Position numbers and translations under genes: made by a program. The notes under the pieces are model-generated. The model made no database searches, had not been told where the DNA came from, and was given only the letters and a program-made list of their open reading frames with translations. This document shows, in pieces, positions 9,431 to 18,642 of a stretch of 64,000 bases of DNA. This stretch comes from Bradyrhizobium sp. MOS003. GTDB taxonomy: Bacteria; Pseudomonadota; Alphaproteobacteria; Rhizobiales; Xanthobacteraceae. The stretch is from assembly GCF_003020125.1 (NCBI RefSeq), contig NZ_PYFW01000001.1, positions 806,001-870,000 of the forward strand, given 5' to 3'. Each line of letters opens with the position of its first letter. Positions within the stretch are counted from its first letter, which is position 1.

Positions 9431-9517
9431 CGTCGTTGCGAGGAGCTCTTGCGACGAAGCAATCCAGACTATCTCGGCGGTGACAGTCTGGATTGCTTCG
9501 CTTCGCTCGCAATGACG
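9431..9517. repeat. Dispersed inverted repeat, GCGAAGCAATCCAG family, copy 1
   Basis: Arms CGTCGTTGCGAGGAG...GAAGCAATCCAGAC and GTCTGGATTGCTTCG...TCGCAATGACG face each other. Copy 2 is at 21967-22086. It lies between two convergent genes. Confidence 0.75.
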
Positions 9518-9533
9518 AGGAGGGAGGGCAACG

Positions 9534-10913
9534 TCACACCCTGACCGGCCCCAACGCCTCGAAATGCCCGCGTCGCTGCAGCCAGGTCAGCAGCACCAGG
9601 CTCGGGATTGCCACCAGCACGCAGATCACGAAGAACATCGGCCAGCCGGTCGCGCTTGCGACGTAGCCCGCACTCGACGACAGATAGGTCCGCCCCACCG
9701 CTGCGAGCGCGGTGAGCAACGCATATTGCGTTGCCGTGTGCAGCGGGTTCTGGCAGAGCGCCGAGAGGTAGGCCACGAAGATCACGGTGCCGATGGCGCT
9801 GGTGAAGTTCTCGGCGCAGATCGCGAGCGCCAGCGCCCATTGATTGGTGCCGACCATTGCGAGCCAGGCAAAGGACAAATTGGCCAGCGCCTGCACCACG
9901 CCGCCGATCCAGAGCGACATTGCCAGCGGATAGCGCCGCGCGACGAAGCCACCGGCAAACCCGCCGATCAGGGTCGCGGCGAGGCCGACGCCCTTCACGA
10001 TCGCCGCGTAATCGTTGCGGGTGAAGCCGAGGTCGATCACGAACGGCGCCGTCATCGTACCCGAGAACGCATCGGTGAACTTGAACAGCACGACGAAGGC
10101 GAGCGCGGCGAGTGCATCCTTGCGGGACAGGAATTCGGAGAACGCGCCGATCGCCGCGCTCAACACCCGCGCAAACGCCGTCTCGGCTTGTGTCGCAGCT
10201 TCCGCCTGTGCGGATTGCGGCGGCTCGGTCGCGGCCAGCGCGGTGATCGTGCCGATCAGCACCATCGCGGCCATCACCACGTAGCCCCACATCCACGCCG
10301 ACGTGCGGGGAATGCCGGTGTCCTCGAAGCCCGAGACGATGAACAGCGCGCCGGCGGTCGAGACCAGCATGCCGATCCGGTAGGCCGCGACGTAGGCGGC
10401 CATGCCGGCCGCCTGCTCGCTCTCCGGCAGGCTCTCGACGCGGAAGGCATCGACCACGATGTCCTGCGTCGACGACGTCGTCGCCACCAGCAGCGCGCCG
10501 AGCGCGACATAGAATGGCGACCGCGCGGGGTCGGTCATCGCCAGCAGCAGGATCGCGACGATCAGCAACAACTGCGAAAACACCAGCCAGCCGCGCCGGC
10601 GTCCGAACGCGCGGGTGAACAGCGGCACATGCAGCGCATCCACCAGCGGCGCCCACAGGAATTTCAGCGTGTAGGGCGTGCCGACCAGCGCGAACAGCCC
10701 GATGGTCTTGAGATCGACCCCGGCCTCGCGCATCCACACCAGCAGCGTCGATCCCGACAGCGCCAGCGGCAGGCCGGAAGAGAAGCCGAGAAACAGCACG
10801 ATCAGCACCCGCGGCTGCAGGTAAACGGCAAGACTGTCGCGCCAGGAGGTCGCAGGAGCGGCGGTCGCGGCGGAGGAGGTCGCGTCGGGTGAGGTCGCGT
10901 CGGGTGAGGTCAT
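9534..10913 (-). CDS. AmpG-like MFS permease
   Basis: A 459-residue 12-helix major facilitator of the AmpG family, which imports GlcNAc-anhydromuropeptides for peptidoglycan recycling. Family segments seen: LFLGFSSGLPLALSGSTLL near the N-terminus, LVGTPYTLKFLWAPLVDAL, and the SSTQDIVVDAFRVE motif of helix 5. The N-terminal 25 residues are an Ala/Thr/Ser-rich tail with the tandem TSPDATSPDA. No beta-lactamase or ampR gene is nearby. Other MFS substrates are possible. Confidence 0.87.
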   Translation of the reverse strand: MTSPDATSPDATSSAATAAPATSWRDSLAVYLQPRVLIVLFLGFSSGLPLALSGSTLLVWMREAGVDLKTIGLFALVGTPYTLKFLWAPLVDALHVPLFTRAFGRRRGWLVFSQLLLIVAILLLAMTDPARSPFYVALGALLVATTSSTQDIVVDAFRVESLPESEQAAGMAAYVAAYRIGMLVSTAGALFIVSGFEDTGIPRTSAWMWGYVVMAAMVLIGTITALAATEPPQSAQAEAATQAETAFARVLSAAIGAFSEFLSRKDALAALAFVVLFKFTDAFSGTMTAPFVIDLGFTRNDYAAIVKGVGLAATLIGGFAGGFVARRYPLAMSLWIGGVVQALANLSFAWLAMVGTNQWALALAICAENFTSAIGTVIFVAYLSALCQNPLHTATQYALLTALAAVGRTYLSSSAGYVASATGWPMFFVICVLVAIPSLVLLTWLQRRGHFEALGPVRV

Positions 10914-10960
10914 GGGGCGGTGTTAACAGATTCTGGCCGTGCTGCCTCTGCAACAAAGCT

Positions 10961-11046
10961 CGTCATGCCCGGGCTTGTCCCGGGCATCCACGTTCTTGAT
11001 GCCCCCGAAAGGGTCGTGGATGGCCGGGACAAGCCCGGCCATGACG
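10961..11046. repeat. Dispersed inverted repeat, CGTCATGCCCGGGC family, copy 1
   Basis: Arms CGTCATGCCCGGGCTTGTCC and GGACAAGCCCGGCCATGACG with a short variable loop. Further copies are at 12964-13080, 14058-14144, 14921-15007 and 19677-19789. It can form a long hairpin on either strand. Confidence 0.85.
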
Positions 11047-11054
11047 AGACGGGC

Positions 11055-12254
11055 TCACTCCCCCGCCTGGAGCTTCCGCGGGAACAGCTCCGGCGCAACC
11101 GTTGCCACCAGATGCGGTCCCTCCGGGGCCTCGGTCTTGCTGAAATCGAGCTCCTCGATCCGGCCCGCGCGCTTCTCGATCTTGTCGGCGGAGATCAGGA
11201 TCTGGCGGACGTCCTCGTTCGCATCGGAAAAATGCTTCTGCAACTTGACCACGCGGTCGCGCAGACGTCCCAGATCGTCGCCGAGCTTGATGACTTCGGT
11301 CTGGATCTGGTCGGCGGCGTCGCGCATGCGCGCGTCCTTCATGATCTGCTGCATCACCTGGATCGCGAGCATCAGCAGCGAGGGTGACACCAGAACCACG
11401 CGGGCGCGATAGGCCTTCTGGATCACGTCGTCGAAGCCGTCATGGATCTCGGCGTAGACCGATTCCGACGGCACGAACATCAACGCCATCTCCTGGGTCT
11501 CGCCGGTGATGAGGTATTTTTCGGCGATGTCGCTGACATGCTTCATCACGTCGGCGCGCAGCCGCTGCGTGGCGATCCGCTTCTCCTCGTCGGTGCGGGC
11601 GTCGTGCAGCGCCGTCATCGCCTCCAGCGGGAATTTCGCGTCGATGCAAAGCGGACGCTGGTCGGGCAGGAACACGACGCAGTCCGGCCGCTTGCCGGTC
11701 GAGAGCGTGAACTGGAACTCGTAGGCGCCCTTTGGAAGACCGTCCTGGACGATCGCCTCCATCCGGGCTTGGCCGAAGGCGCCGCGCGACTGCTTGTTGG
11801 CGAGCACGTCGCGCAGGGTCGTTACCTGGGTGGTGAGGTCAGTGAGGTTCTTGTGGGCGCTGTCGATGATGCCGAGCCGCTCGTGCAGCGCGCGCAGGCT
11901 TTCCATGGTGTTGCGGGTCGAATGCTCCATGGACTGGCCGACGCGGTGGGTGACCGAGTCCAGTCGCTCGTTGACCGCCCGGGCCATCTCGGCCTGGCGT
12001 CCCGCCAGGGTCTGGGTCATGGTGTCGACCCTTCCCGAGGATTCGCTCTGGGCGTGCAGCACCTGGCTCAGCCGCTCCTCGAGCTCGTCGGCGCGGATCG
12101 CATTCGCCATCGCGAGTTCCGCGCCGCGCCGGCCCGAACGGGCGATCACGACGGCAATCGCCACCAAGAGGATGAGGACGAGGACGCCGAAGCCAATCAG
12201 CGCATCGATCGTGCGCACCGGCCAGTCGCCGAGCATGAAAATGATCTCGTTCAT
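11055..12254 (-). CDS. rmuC: DNA recombination protein RmuC
   Basis: A 399-residue protein; RmuC limits inversions at short inverted repeats and is a putative nuclease. The start MNEIIFMLGDW at 12254 is chosen; the frame runs on upstream through non-coding DNA and the def gene. One membrane segment (about 17-40), then a coiled coil (about 50-160) and the conserved core with RPDCVVFLPDQRPLCIDAKFP, FVPSESVYAEI and VVLVSPSLLMLAIQV. The next gene, def, is divergent; the shared 171-bp region carries CtrA-like boxes. Confidence 0.94.
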   Translation of the reverse strand: MNEIIFMLGDWPVRTIDALIGFGVLVLILLVAIAVVIARSGRRGAELAMANAIRADELEERLSQVLHAQSESSGRVDTMTQTLAGRQAEMARAVNERLDSVTHRVGQSMEHSTRNTMESLRALHERLGIIDSAHKNLTDLTTQVTTLRDVLANKQSRGAFGQARMEAIVQDGLPKGAYEFQFTLSTGKRPDCVVFLPDQRPLCIDAKFPLEAMTALHDARTDEEKRIATQRLRADVMKHVSDIAEKYLITGETQEMALMFVPSESVYAEIHDGFDDVIQKAYRARVVLVSPSLLMLAIQVMQQIMKDARMRDAADQIQTEVIKLGDDLGRLRDRVVKLQKHFSDANEDVRQILISADKIEKRAGRIEELDFSKTEAPEGPHLVATVAPELFPRKLQAGE

Positions 12255-12305
12255 GCCGATCGTTCTAGCCGATTCGCCGGTGTCCGCGAACGAATAGCGA
12301 ACGCT

Positions 12306-12374
12306 TATGGTTAACCGCACCCTAATTTTTATGGTTAACGAAACCTGAAAATTTATGGTTAGCGAAGGGTTAAC
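12306..12374. promoter_or_regulatory. Three 24-bp-spaced TATGGTTAAC repeats and a CtrA-like box
   Basis: TATGGTTA(A/G)C occurs at 12306-12315, 12330-12339 and 12354-12363, exactly 24 bp apart. At 12359-12374 the sequence reads TTAG-CGAAGGG-TTAAC, one base off the CtrA consensus TTAA-N7-TTAAC; the first repeat also gives TTAA-N7-CTAA. It lies between divergent rmuC and def, 52 bp before the def ATG. Confidence 0.5.
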
Positions 12375-12425
12375 GGGGTTCCGGGCCGCATTGACCGCAC
12401 CCGGCGCGGGGCTTAAATCGCGGCC

Positions 12426-12950
12426 ATGGCCCTCAGAGAAATCATCATCCTGCCCGACAGGCAGCTGCGTCTGGTCTCCAAGCCGATCGAGAAGGTCACG
12501 GCCGAGATCCGCAAGCTTGCCGACGACATGTTCGAGACCATGTACGACGCGCCCGGCATAGGGCTCGCCGCGATCCAGATCGCGCAGCCGCTGCGGCTGA
12601 TCACCATGGACCTCGCCAAGCGCGACGAGAACGGCGAGACCCATCCGCTGCCGCGCGTCTTCATCAACCCCGAGATCATCAGTTCCTCCGAGGAGTTGTC
12701 GGTCTACGAGGAAGGCTGTCTCTCGATCCCCGAATATTACGAGGAGGTCGAGCGCCCTGCGAAGGTGCGCGTGCGCTTCACCGATCTCGACGGCAAGGTG
12801 CATGAGGAGGACGCCGAAGGCCTCTATGCCACCTGCATCCAGCACGAGATCGACCATCTCAACGGCGTGCTGTTCGTCGACTATCTCTCGAAGCTCAAGC
12901 GCGACCGCGTCATCAAGAAGTTCGAGAAAGCCGCCAAGCGCGCGGAGTAG
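12426..12950 (+). CDS. def: Peptide deformylase
   Basis: A 174-residue metalloenzyme that removes the N-formyl group from nascent proteins. All three motifs are present: [17 protein letters not shown] with the metal-binding Cys, and HEIDH with the two metal His and catalytic Glu. Family length is normal. It opens the def-fmt-truA set, so the enzymes that add and remove formyl groups are adjacent. Confidence 0.97.
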   Translation: MALREIIILPDRQLRLVSKPIEKVTAEIRKLADDMFETMYDAPGIGLAAIQIAQPLRLITMDLAKRDENGETHPLPRVFINPEIISSSEELSVYEEGCLSIPEYYEEVERPAKVRVRFTDLDGKVHEEDAEGLYATCIQHEIDHLNGVLFVDYLSKLKRDRVIKKFEKAAKRAE

Positions 12951-12963
12951 CCACATCCTCCGC

Positions 12964-13080
12964 CGTCATGCCCGGCCGAAAGCGCAGAGCGCGTCTTTAA
13001 GCTAAAGTGCCGGGCATCCACGTTCTTTGCCGCCGCGAGCAGGAAGAACGTGGATGGCCGGGACAAGCCCGGCCATGACG
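12964..13080. repeat. Dispersed inverted repeat, CGTCATGCCCGGGC family, copy 2
   Basis: Outer arms CGTCATGCCCGGCC and GGGACAAGCCCGGCCATGACG enclose an extra segment (CGAAAGCGCAGAGCGCGTCT) absent from copies 1 and 4, followed by the usual GCCGGGCATCCACGTTCTT. It lies between def and fmt. Confidence 0.8.
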
Positions 13081-13115
13081 AGTACCTTGCTCGTTTCCGA
13101 GGATTGTCTCGCCAC

Positions 13116-14051
13116 ATGCCCCTTCGCCTCATCTTCATGGGCACGCCCGATTTCTCCGTGCCGACGCTGCTCGAGCTGGTCGCGCACGGCCACGAGATCG
13201 TCGCCGTCTACACCCGCGCGCCGAAGCCGGGCGGGCGGCGCGGCCTGCAATTGCAGCCGACGCCGGTCGAGGAGGCCGCGCGAAAGCTCGGCATTCCCGT
13301 GCTGACGCCGAAGACGCTGAAAACCCAGGAAGCGGTCGACGAGTTCAGCGCGTTCGATGCCGATGCCGCCGTGGTCGTGGCCTACGGCATGATCCTGCCG
13401 CAGGCGATCCTCGATGCGCCAAAACTGGGCTGCTACAATCTGCACGCCTCGCTGCTGCCGCGCTGGCGCGGCGCCGCCCCCATCAACCGCGCGATCATGG
13501 AAGGCGATGCCGAGAGCGGCGTGATGGTGATGAAGATGGATGTCGGCCTCGACACCGGCGACGTCGCGATGGCCGAGCGCCTCGCAATCACCGACGACAT
13601 GACCGCGGTCGATCTGCACGATCGACTCTCCCGCCTTGGCGCCGACCTGATGGTGCGCGCGATGGCCGCGCTCGCGCGCGGCGGGCTCCAGCTCAAAAAG
13701 CAGAGCGAGGACGGCGTGACATACGCCGCCAAGATCGACAAGGCCGAGGCGCGGATCGACTGGAGCAAGCCGGCGCGCGCCGTGCTGCGCCACATCCACG
13801 GTCTGTCGCCGTTCCCCGGGGCATGGGCCGAGCTCGCCGGCGTCAGCGAGAACGCGCGCGTCAAAATCCTGCGCTGCGAGCTGGCGAAGGGCTCGGGCGC
13901 GCCGGGCGAGGTGCTCGATGACAAGCTGACCATCGCCTGCGGCGAGGGCGCCATCCGCATCATCGAGCTCCAGCGCGAGGGCAAGGGTCGGATGCAGACC
14001 GCGGACTTCCTGCGCGGCGTGCCGTTGAAGGCCGGCGCGAAGTTCAGCTAG
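13116..14051 (+). CDS. fmt: Methionyl-tRNA formyltransferase
   Basis: A 311-residue enzyme that formylates initiator Met-tRNA from 10-formyl-THF. The start [13 protein letters not shown] at 13116 is preferred; the frame reads upstream into the repeat at 12964-13080. Signature [18 protein letters not shown] carries the catalytic Asn/His region, and DVGLDTGD supplies the catalytic Asp. The C-terminal OB-like domain is complete. Confidence 0.97.
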   Translation: MPLRLIFMGTPDFSVPTLLELVAHGHEIVAVYTRAPKPGGRRGLQLQPTPVEEAARKLGIPVLTPKTLKTQEAVDEFSAFDADAAVVVAYGMILPQAILDAPKLGCYNLHASLLPRWRGAAPINRAIMEGDAESGVMVMKMDVGLDTGDVAMAERLAITDDMTAVDLHDRLSRLGADLMVRAMAALARGGLQLKKQSEDGVTYAAKIDKAEARIDWSKPARAVLRHIHGLSPFPGAWAELAGVSENARVKILRCELAKGSGAPGEVLDDKLTIACGEGAIRIIELQREGKGRMQTADFLRGVPLKAGAKFS

Positions 14052-14057
14052 CCAACT

Positions 14058-14144
14058 CGTCATGCGCGGGCTTGACCCGCGTATCCATCTTCTAACAAAA
14101 CTCTTTCCCAGGCGATGGATTGCCGGGTCGAGCCCGGCAATGAC
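14058..14144. repeat. Dispersed inverted repeat, CGTCATGCCCGGGC family, copy 3
   Basis: A diverged copy: CGTCATGCGCGGGCTTGACC, then ATCCATCT, and GATGGATTGCCGGGTCGAGC ... CAATGAC on the other arm. It starts 6 bp after the fmt stop. Confidence 0.75.
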
Positions 14145-14163
14145 ACCGGACAAAATCGGACAG

Positions 14164-14901
14164 ATGCCCCGCTACAAGCTCACCATCGAATATGACGGCG
14201 CGCCGTTCTTCGGCTGGCAGGTGCAGGACACGCTGCCGTCGGTGCAGGGCGCACTGGAGGCGGCCGTGAAGGCGATGACCGGGGCGGATTTGCGCGTGCA
14301 CGGCGCCGGCCGCACCGATGCCGGCGTGCACGCGCGGGGCCAGGTCGCGCATGTCGATATCGAGAAGCCATTTCCGCCCGGCCGGTTTCGCGACGGCCTC
14401 AACGCGCATCTGCGCCCGCATCCGGTCGCGGTGCTCGAGGCCGAGATCGTGCCTGACAGCTTCGAGGCGCGCTTCTCGGCCGTGAAGCGGCACTATCGCT
14501 ATCGCGTCATCAACACCCGCGCCAACCTCGCGCTCGACATCGGCCACGCCTGGCGCGTGCCGCGCAAGCTCGATGCCGAGGCGATGCATGCGGCGGCACA
14601 ACGTCTGCTCGGCAAGCACGATTTCACGACCTTCCGCGACACCGAGTGCCAGGCCAAGTCGCCGGAGAAGACGCTCGATCAGCTCGAAGTCGAGCGCGAT
14701 GGCCGCGAGATCACGATTGTCACCTCAGCGCGGTCGTTCCTGCACAGCCAGGTCCGCTCGATGGTGGGCTCCTTGGTCTGGGTCGGCGAAGGCCGCTGGA
14801 CCGCCGACGATCTCTCCGCAGCGTTGGAAGCCCGCAACCGCGCAGCGTGCGGCATCGTCGCCCCGCCGGACGGGCTGTATCTGATAAAGGTGGATTATTA
14901 G
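14164..14901 (+). CDS. truA: tRNA pseudouridine synthase A (positions 38-40)
   Basis: A 245-residue enzyme that converts U38-40 in the tRNA anticodon stem to pseudouridine. Catalytic Asp is in [10 protein letters not shown] (about residue 52); other family blocks are [15 protein letters not shown] and [12 protein letters not shown]. The ATG at 14164 is chosen because the frame upstream is translated repeat. Confidence 0.97.
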   Translation: MPRYKLTIEYDGAPFFGWQVQDTLPSVQGALEAAVKAMTGADLRVHGAGRTDAGVHARGQVAHVDIEKPFPPGRFRDGLNAHLRPHPVAVLEAEIVPDSFEARFSAVKRHYRYRVINTRANLALDIGHAWRVPRKLDAEAMHAAAQRLLGKHDFTTFRDTECQAKSPEKTLDQLEVERDGREITIVTSARSFLHSQVRSMVGSLVWVGEGRWTADDLSAALEARNRAACGIVAPPDGLYLIKVDY

Positions 14902-14920
14902 GGCCTGATGCCGCTACTTC

Positions 14921-15007
14921 CGTCATGTCCGGGCTTGTCCCGGCCATCCACGATCTTTCTTGCTGGGACTGAAGTACGTGGATGGCCGGGACAAGCCCGG
15001 GCATGAC
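14921..15007. repeat. Dispersed inverted repeat, CGTCATGCCCGGGC family, copy 4
   Basis: Near-perfect arms CGTCATGTCCGGGCTTGTCC and GGGACAAGCCCGGGCATGACG between the convergent genes truA and dapE, where the hairpin could end both transcripts. Confidence 0.85.
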
Positions 15008-15033
15008 GGCGGAATACTCGGCAATGACCGCGC

Positions 15034-16200
15034 TTACCCAAAATACCTTGTCAGTATCCCCCGATACACCTTCGTCAGCGTCTCCAAATCGGCCACCGGG
15101 ACCCGCTCGTCGACCTGATGCATGGTCTGGCCGACCAGCCCAAACTCGATCACCGGGCAATAGCTTGAGATGAACCGCGCATCCGACGTGCCGCCTGATG
15201 TCGACAGCTCCGGCTTGCGCCCCGTCACCTCCTCGATCGCGGATACCGCGAGATCGGTGAATGGGCCAGGCTTGGTCACGAACACGTTGGAGTTCGAGGG
15301 CTCCCAGACGATGCGGGCCTTGATGCGGTTGCCGCAGGCCTTCGTCAACCGGGTCTCGACCAGCTCGCGCAGGCTCGCCTGGGTGTGATTGTCGTTGTAG
15401 CGGATGTTGAACTTCGCGCGGGCCTCGCCCGGGATGACGTTGAAGGCCTTGTTGCCGACGTCGACCGAGGTGAATTCGAGATTGGAGGCCTGGAATTGCG
15501 CGCTGCCATGGTCGAGCGGCTCGTCGGAGATCGCCACGATCAATCGCGAAATGTCAGGCACCGGATTGGAGGCGCGATGCGGATAAGCGACGTGGCCCTG
15601 CACGCCATCGACGTAAAGCGTACCGGATTGCGAGCCGCGCCGGCCGACCTTGATGGTATCGCCGAGCGTCTCGACATTGGAAGGCTCGCCCAGCACGCAA
15701 TGGTCGAACTTCTCGCCGCGCTCGGCGGCCCATTTCAACAGCTTGATGGTGCCGTTGATCGAGACGTCTTCCTCGTCGCCGGTGATCAGGAACGAGATCG
15801 AGCCCGTGCCGTCGCTGCGCGGTTGGCCGGCATTGGCGGCGAGATGCTCCAGGACAGCGGCGACCGAACAGGCGATGCCGCCCTTCATGTCGACCGCGCC
15901 GCGGCCGTGCAGCACGCCGTCCTTGACCTCGCCGGAGAACGCACCGACGCTCCATGCGCTCTCGTCACCGGGCGGTACCACGTCGGTATGGCCGGCGAAG
16001 GTGATGTGCGGCCCCTCGCTGCCGATTCGCGCATAGAGATTGTCGACGTCGGCGGTGCCGGGTTCGCTGAAGGTCACGCGGTGGCAAATGAAGCCTGCGG
16101 CGTCGAGGGCCTTTTCGAGGACCCCGAGCGCACCGGCATCATCGGGAGTTACCGAGGGGCAGCGGATCAGATCGCGGGCAATGGAGAGAGCATCGGTCAT
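15034..16200 (-). CDS. dapE: Succinyl-diaminopimelate desuccinylase
   Basis: A 388-residue M20-family dizinc hydrolase acting late in the succinylase branch of lysine/meso-DAP biosynthesis. Zinc motifs [10 protein letters not shown] and [10 protein letters not shown], catalytic GDEE, and the lid/dimer domain with [21 protein letters not shown] are visible. Its ATG overlaps the stop of the DUF805 gene (ATGA, 16197-16200); dapD lies two genes upstream. Confidence 0.97.
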   Translation of the reverse strand: MTDALSIARDLIRCPSVTPDDAGALGVLEKALDAAGFICHRVTFSEPGTADVDNLYARIGSEGPHITFAGHTDVVPPGDESAWSVGAFSGEVKDGVLHGRGAVDMKGGIACSVAAVLEHLAANAGQPRSDGTGSISFLITGDEEDVSINGTIKLLKWAAERGEKFDHCVLGEPSNVETLGDTIKVGRRGSQSGTLYVDGVQGHVAYPHRASNPVPDISRLIVAISDEPLDHGSAQFQASNLEFTSVDVGNKAFNVIPGEARAKFNIRYNDNHTQASLRELVETRLTKACGNRIKARIVWEPSNSNVFVTKPGPFTDLAVSAIEEVTGRKPELSTSGGTSDARFISSYCPVIEFGLVGQTMHQVDERVPVADLETLTKVYRGILTRYFG

Positions 16201-16847
16201 GAGCCCCGCTTAACATGCATGCCGCCGGGTGGGCTAGCGCTGGGCGGGACAATTTCGATCTCGCGGCTCTGGTCCCAGCTTTTCGCAGAGGGAGCGACGG
16301 ATGCGGAGCCGTCGTGGAAGTCGGCGAGCGGATCGGGGCCGAAGCGGTTGTGGCCCGCGGTGCCGGGCACGATGAACAGCTCGGCTATTCCCCACAGCCA
16401 CAGGGTCGAAGCGGTGAGGCTGAGCGACTGGGCCCAATGGGAGTCAGGCAGCAGATCCGAGAACTGACTGAACAGGCCGGGTGCGAGGAAGAATGGAATG
16501 GTCCACCAGCCGCTCCTGTCGCGGTCGTGCAGCCGCTTGGTGGCCGTTGCCAGGAAGATCCATGTGAACAGCGACAGGACTGATGCCTTCAGGACCAAGT
16601 CCGTGTGGCCGAGGGATGCCAGCGAGCGATAAAGCCGGGGATCGAACAGCTTGAAGAGTTCGTCGAGGCCGAAGTCGAAATCGAGTTTGATGGATAGCTT
16701 CGACGATCCGTCCCCGCTGAGGAGGTGGATCACCTGACTGATGATTCCGAGCAAGCCAGCGAGCACCGCGACGATCAGCACCGCCTGCCACTGCAAGGCG
16801 CGGTTGATACGGCCGTCGAAGCGGAAGAGGTACGAGGTCCAGTCCAT
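16197..16847 (-). CDS. DUF805 family membrane protein
   Basis: A 216-residue inner membrane protein of unknown function. The family's opening [18 protein letters not shown] and the conserved [14 protein letters not shown] and [10 protein letters not shown] blocks are present, with four hydrophobic helices. It sits between dapD and dapE and overlaps dapE by 4 bp, so it is probably coexpressed with lysine biosynthesis genes; a functional link is not established. Confidence 0.85.
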   Translation of the reverse strand: MDWTSYLFRFDGRINRALQWQAVLIVAVLAGLLGIISQVIHLLSGDGSSKLSIKLDFDFGLDELFKLFDPRLYRSLASLGHTDLVLKASVLSLFTWIFLATATKRLHDRDRSGWWTIPFFLAPGLFSQFSDLLPDSHWAQSLSLTASTLWLWGIAELFIVPGTAGHNRFGPDPLADFHDGSASVAPSAKSWDQSREIEIVPPSASPPGGMHVKRGS

Positions 16848-16964
16848 GCGAGCGGCTCCGGGCGGGAGCGGCCGCCCGGAGATTGGTCGCGATGGAGGGA
16901 GAGGCGGTTCGAACGGTCTCTCTTTACCTCGCCCCGCTCGCGAGGAGAGGGGGAGGAAAAAGCC

Positions 16965-17810
16965 TCAATCCCGCAGCAGCTCGTTGATGCTGGTCTTGGA
17001 GCGCGTGCGCTCGTCGACACGCTTGACGATCACGGCGCAGGCGGTGCTCGGGCCGATCTGGCCGTTCTTCATCGGCTTGCCGGGCAGCGCGCCGGGCACC
17101 ACCACCGAATACTCAGGCACTTCGCCGATGAAGATCTCGCCGGTCTCGCGGTCGACGATCTTGGTCGAGGCGCCCAGGAACACGCCCATCGCCAGCACCG
17201 CGCCCTTGCGCACGATCACGCCTTCGGCAACTTCCGAGCGGGCGCCGATGAAGCAGTCGTCCTCGATGATCACGGGCTCGGCCTGCAGCGGCTCGAGCAC
17301 ACCGCCGATGCCGGCGCCGCCGGAGATGTGCACGCGCTTGCCGATCTGCGCGCAGGAGCCGACGGTGGCCCAGGTGTCCACCATGGTGCTCTCATCGACA
17401 TAGGCGCCGAGATTGACGAAGGACGGCATCAGCACGACGTTCTTGGCGATGAAGGCCGAGCGGCGCACGATGGCGCCCGGCACGGCGCGGAAACCGGCAT
17501 CGCGAAAGCGATTCTCGCCCCAGCCTTCGAACTTCGAGGGCACCTTGTCCCACCAGTTCGCCTGGCCCGGGCCGCCGTTGATGACGCCCATGTCGTTGAG
17601 GCGGAACGACAGCAGCACGGCCTTCTTCAGCCATTGATTGACCTTCCACTTGCCGTCGGCGCCGCGCTCGGCGACGCGGGCCTCACCCTTGTCCAGGGTC
17701 TCCAGCACCTGGTCCACGGCCTCGCGGACTTCGCCCTTGGTCGAGGTCGAGATGCCGTCGCGCGCGTCGAAGGCGCTGTTGATGGTGGATTCGAGGGCTG
17801 CAAGGGACAT
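16965..17810 (-). CDS. dapD: Tetrahydrodipicolinate N-succinyltransferase
   Basis: A 281-residue acyltransferase making N-succinyl-2-amino-6-oxopimelate in lysine/DAP synthesis, the step two reactions before DapE. The C-terminal left-handed beta helix shows hexapeptide repeats ([50 protein letters not shown]). The start MSLAALEST at 17810 is chosen; the upstream extension has no family match. Confidence 0.96.
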   Translation of the reverse strand: MSLAALESTINSAFDARDGISTSTKGEVREAVDQVLETLDKGEARVAERGADGKWKVNQWLKKAVLLSFRLNDMGVINGGPGQANWWDKVPSKFEGWGENRFRDAGFRAVPGAIVRRSAFIAKNVVLMPSFVNLGAYVDESTMVDTWATVGSCAQIGKRVHISGGAGIGGVLEPLQAEPVIIEDDCFIGARSEVAEGVIVRKGAVLAMGVFLGASTKIVDRETGEIFIGEVPEYSVVVPGALPGKPMKNGQIGPSTACAVIVKRVDERTRSKTSINELLRD

Positions 17811-17936
17811 CGGGGTTTCCTCTGGGGAAGGCGTGGTTTCGTGTGAATTGGAGCGCTTTTTCGGGATTTGGCGGGGCGGAGTCAAGGCATACTCCGGCGT
17901 CGTCCCGGGCTCGCTTCGCGCCCCGAGACGAGTCGG

Positions 17937-18629
17937 CTACTTGGGAGACAACCCAGCCAAAAACCCCGTCAGATCATCCGTGACGTGATCGACATGGGCG
18001 GCGTCCCGGCCCTCCAGTTCCCAATCTTCCCGCACCACCTCCTTCGTTCCATCCGGCACCACCAGCACCGTGGTCATGCCGAGCTGATGCGGGACGGTGA
18101 GGTTGCGGGCAAGGTCCTCGAACATGGCGGCGCGTGTCGGATCGACCGCGTGGTCGGCGAGGAATTTTTGGTACGTCTGCGCCGCCGGCTTCGGCTCGAA
18201 TTCGGCGGCGATGATGTCGAACACGCCGTCGAAATGCGTTACCAGGCCGAGCCGTGCCAGCACTGCATCGACATGGTCCACCGAGCCGTTGGTCAGGATC
18301 AGCTTGCGCCCCGACAATCTTGCGATGGATTCGCCGAGCGCCGGGTTGGGCTCCAGCGGCGAATGGTCGATCTTGTGGACGTAGGCGAGATAGTCGTAGG
18401 CGGACACGCCATGCAGGGTCATCATGCCGCGCATGGTCGTGCCGAAGCGCTGATAATAATCCTTCTGGAGTTTTCGCGCTTCCACCGGCGTCACCTGCAG
18501 CCAGCGCGACACGAACTCGGTGATCCGCAGATCGACCTGCTGCCACAGATTGACGTGATGCGGATACAACGTGTTGTCGAGGTCGAACACCCAGGTGTCG
18601 ACATGGGTAAAGGTGCGGGGTTGGCTCAT
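17937..18629 (-). CDS. HAD-family pyrimidine 5'-nucleotidase
   Basis: A 230-residue haloacid dehalogenase-superfamily phosphatase of the SDT1-like pyrimidine 5'-nucleotidase group. Motif I is DLDNTLYP with the nucleophile Asp, motif II LILTNGS, motif III Lys near KFLADHAVDP, motif IV MFEDLARN. The ATG at 18629 (MSQPRTF) is preferred over the in-frame upstream extension, which overlaps the DUF1036 gene. Substrate assigned by family only. Confidence 0.88.
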   Translation of the reverse strand: MSQPRTFTHVDTWVFDLDNTLYPHHVNLWQQVDLRITEFVSRWLQVTPVEARKLQKDYYQRFGTTMRGMMTLHGVSAYDYLAYVHKIDHSPLEPNPALGESIARLSGRKLILTNGSVDHVDAVLARLGLVTHFDGVFDIIAAEFEPKPAAQTYQKFLADHAVDPTRAAMFEDLARNLTVPHQLGMTTVLVVPDGTKEVVREDWELEGRDAAHVDHVTDDLTGFLAGLSPK

Positions 18630-18642
18630 CGCAAATCTTCCT

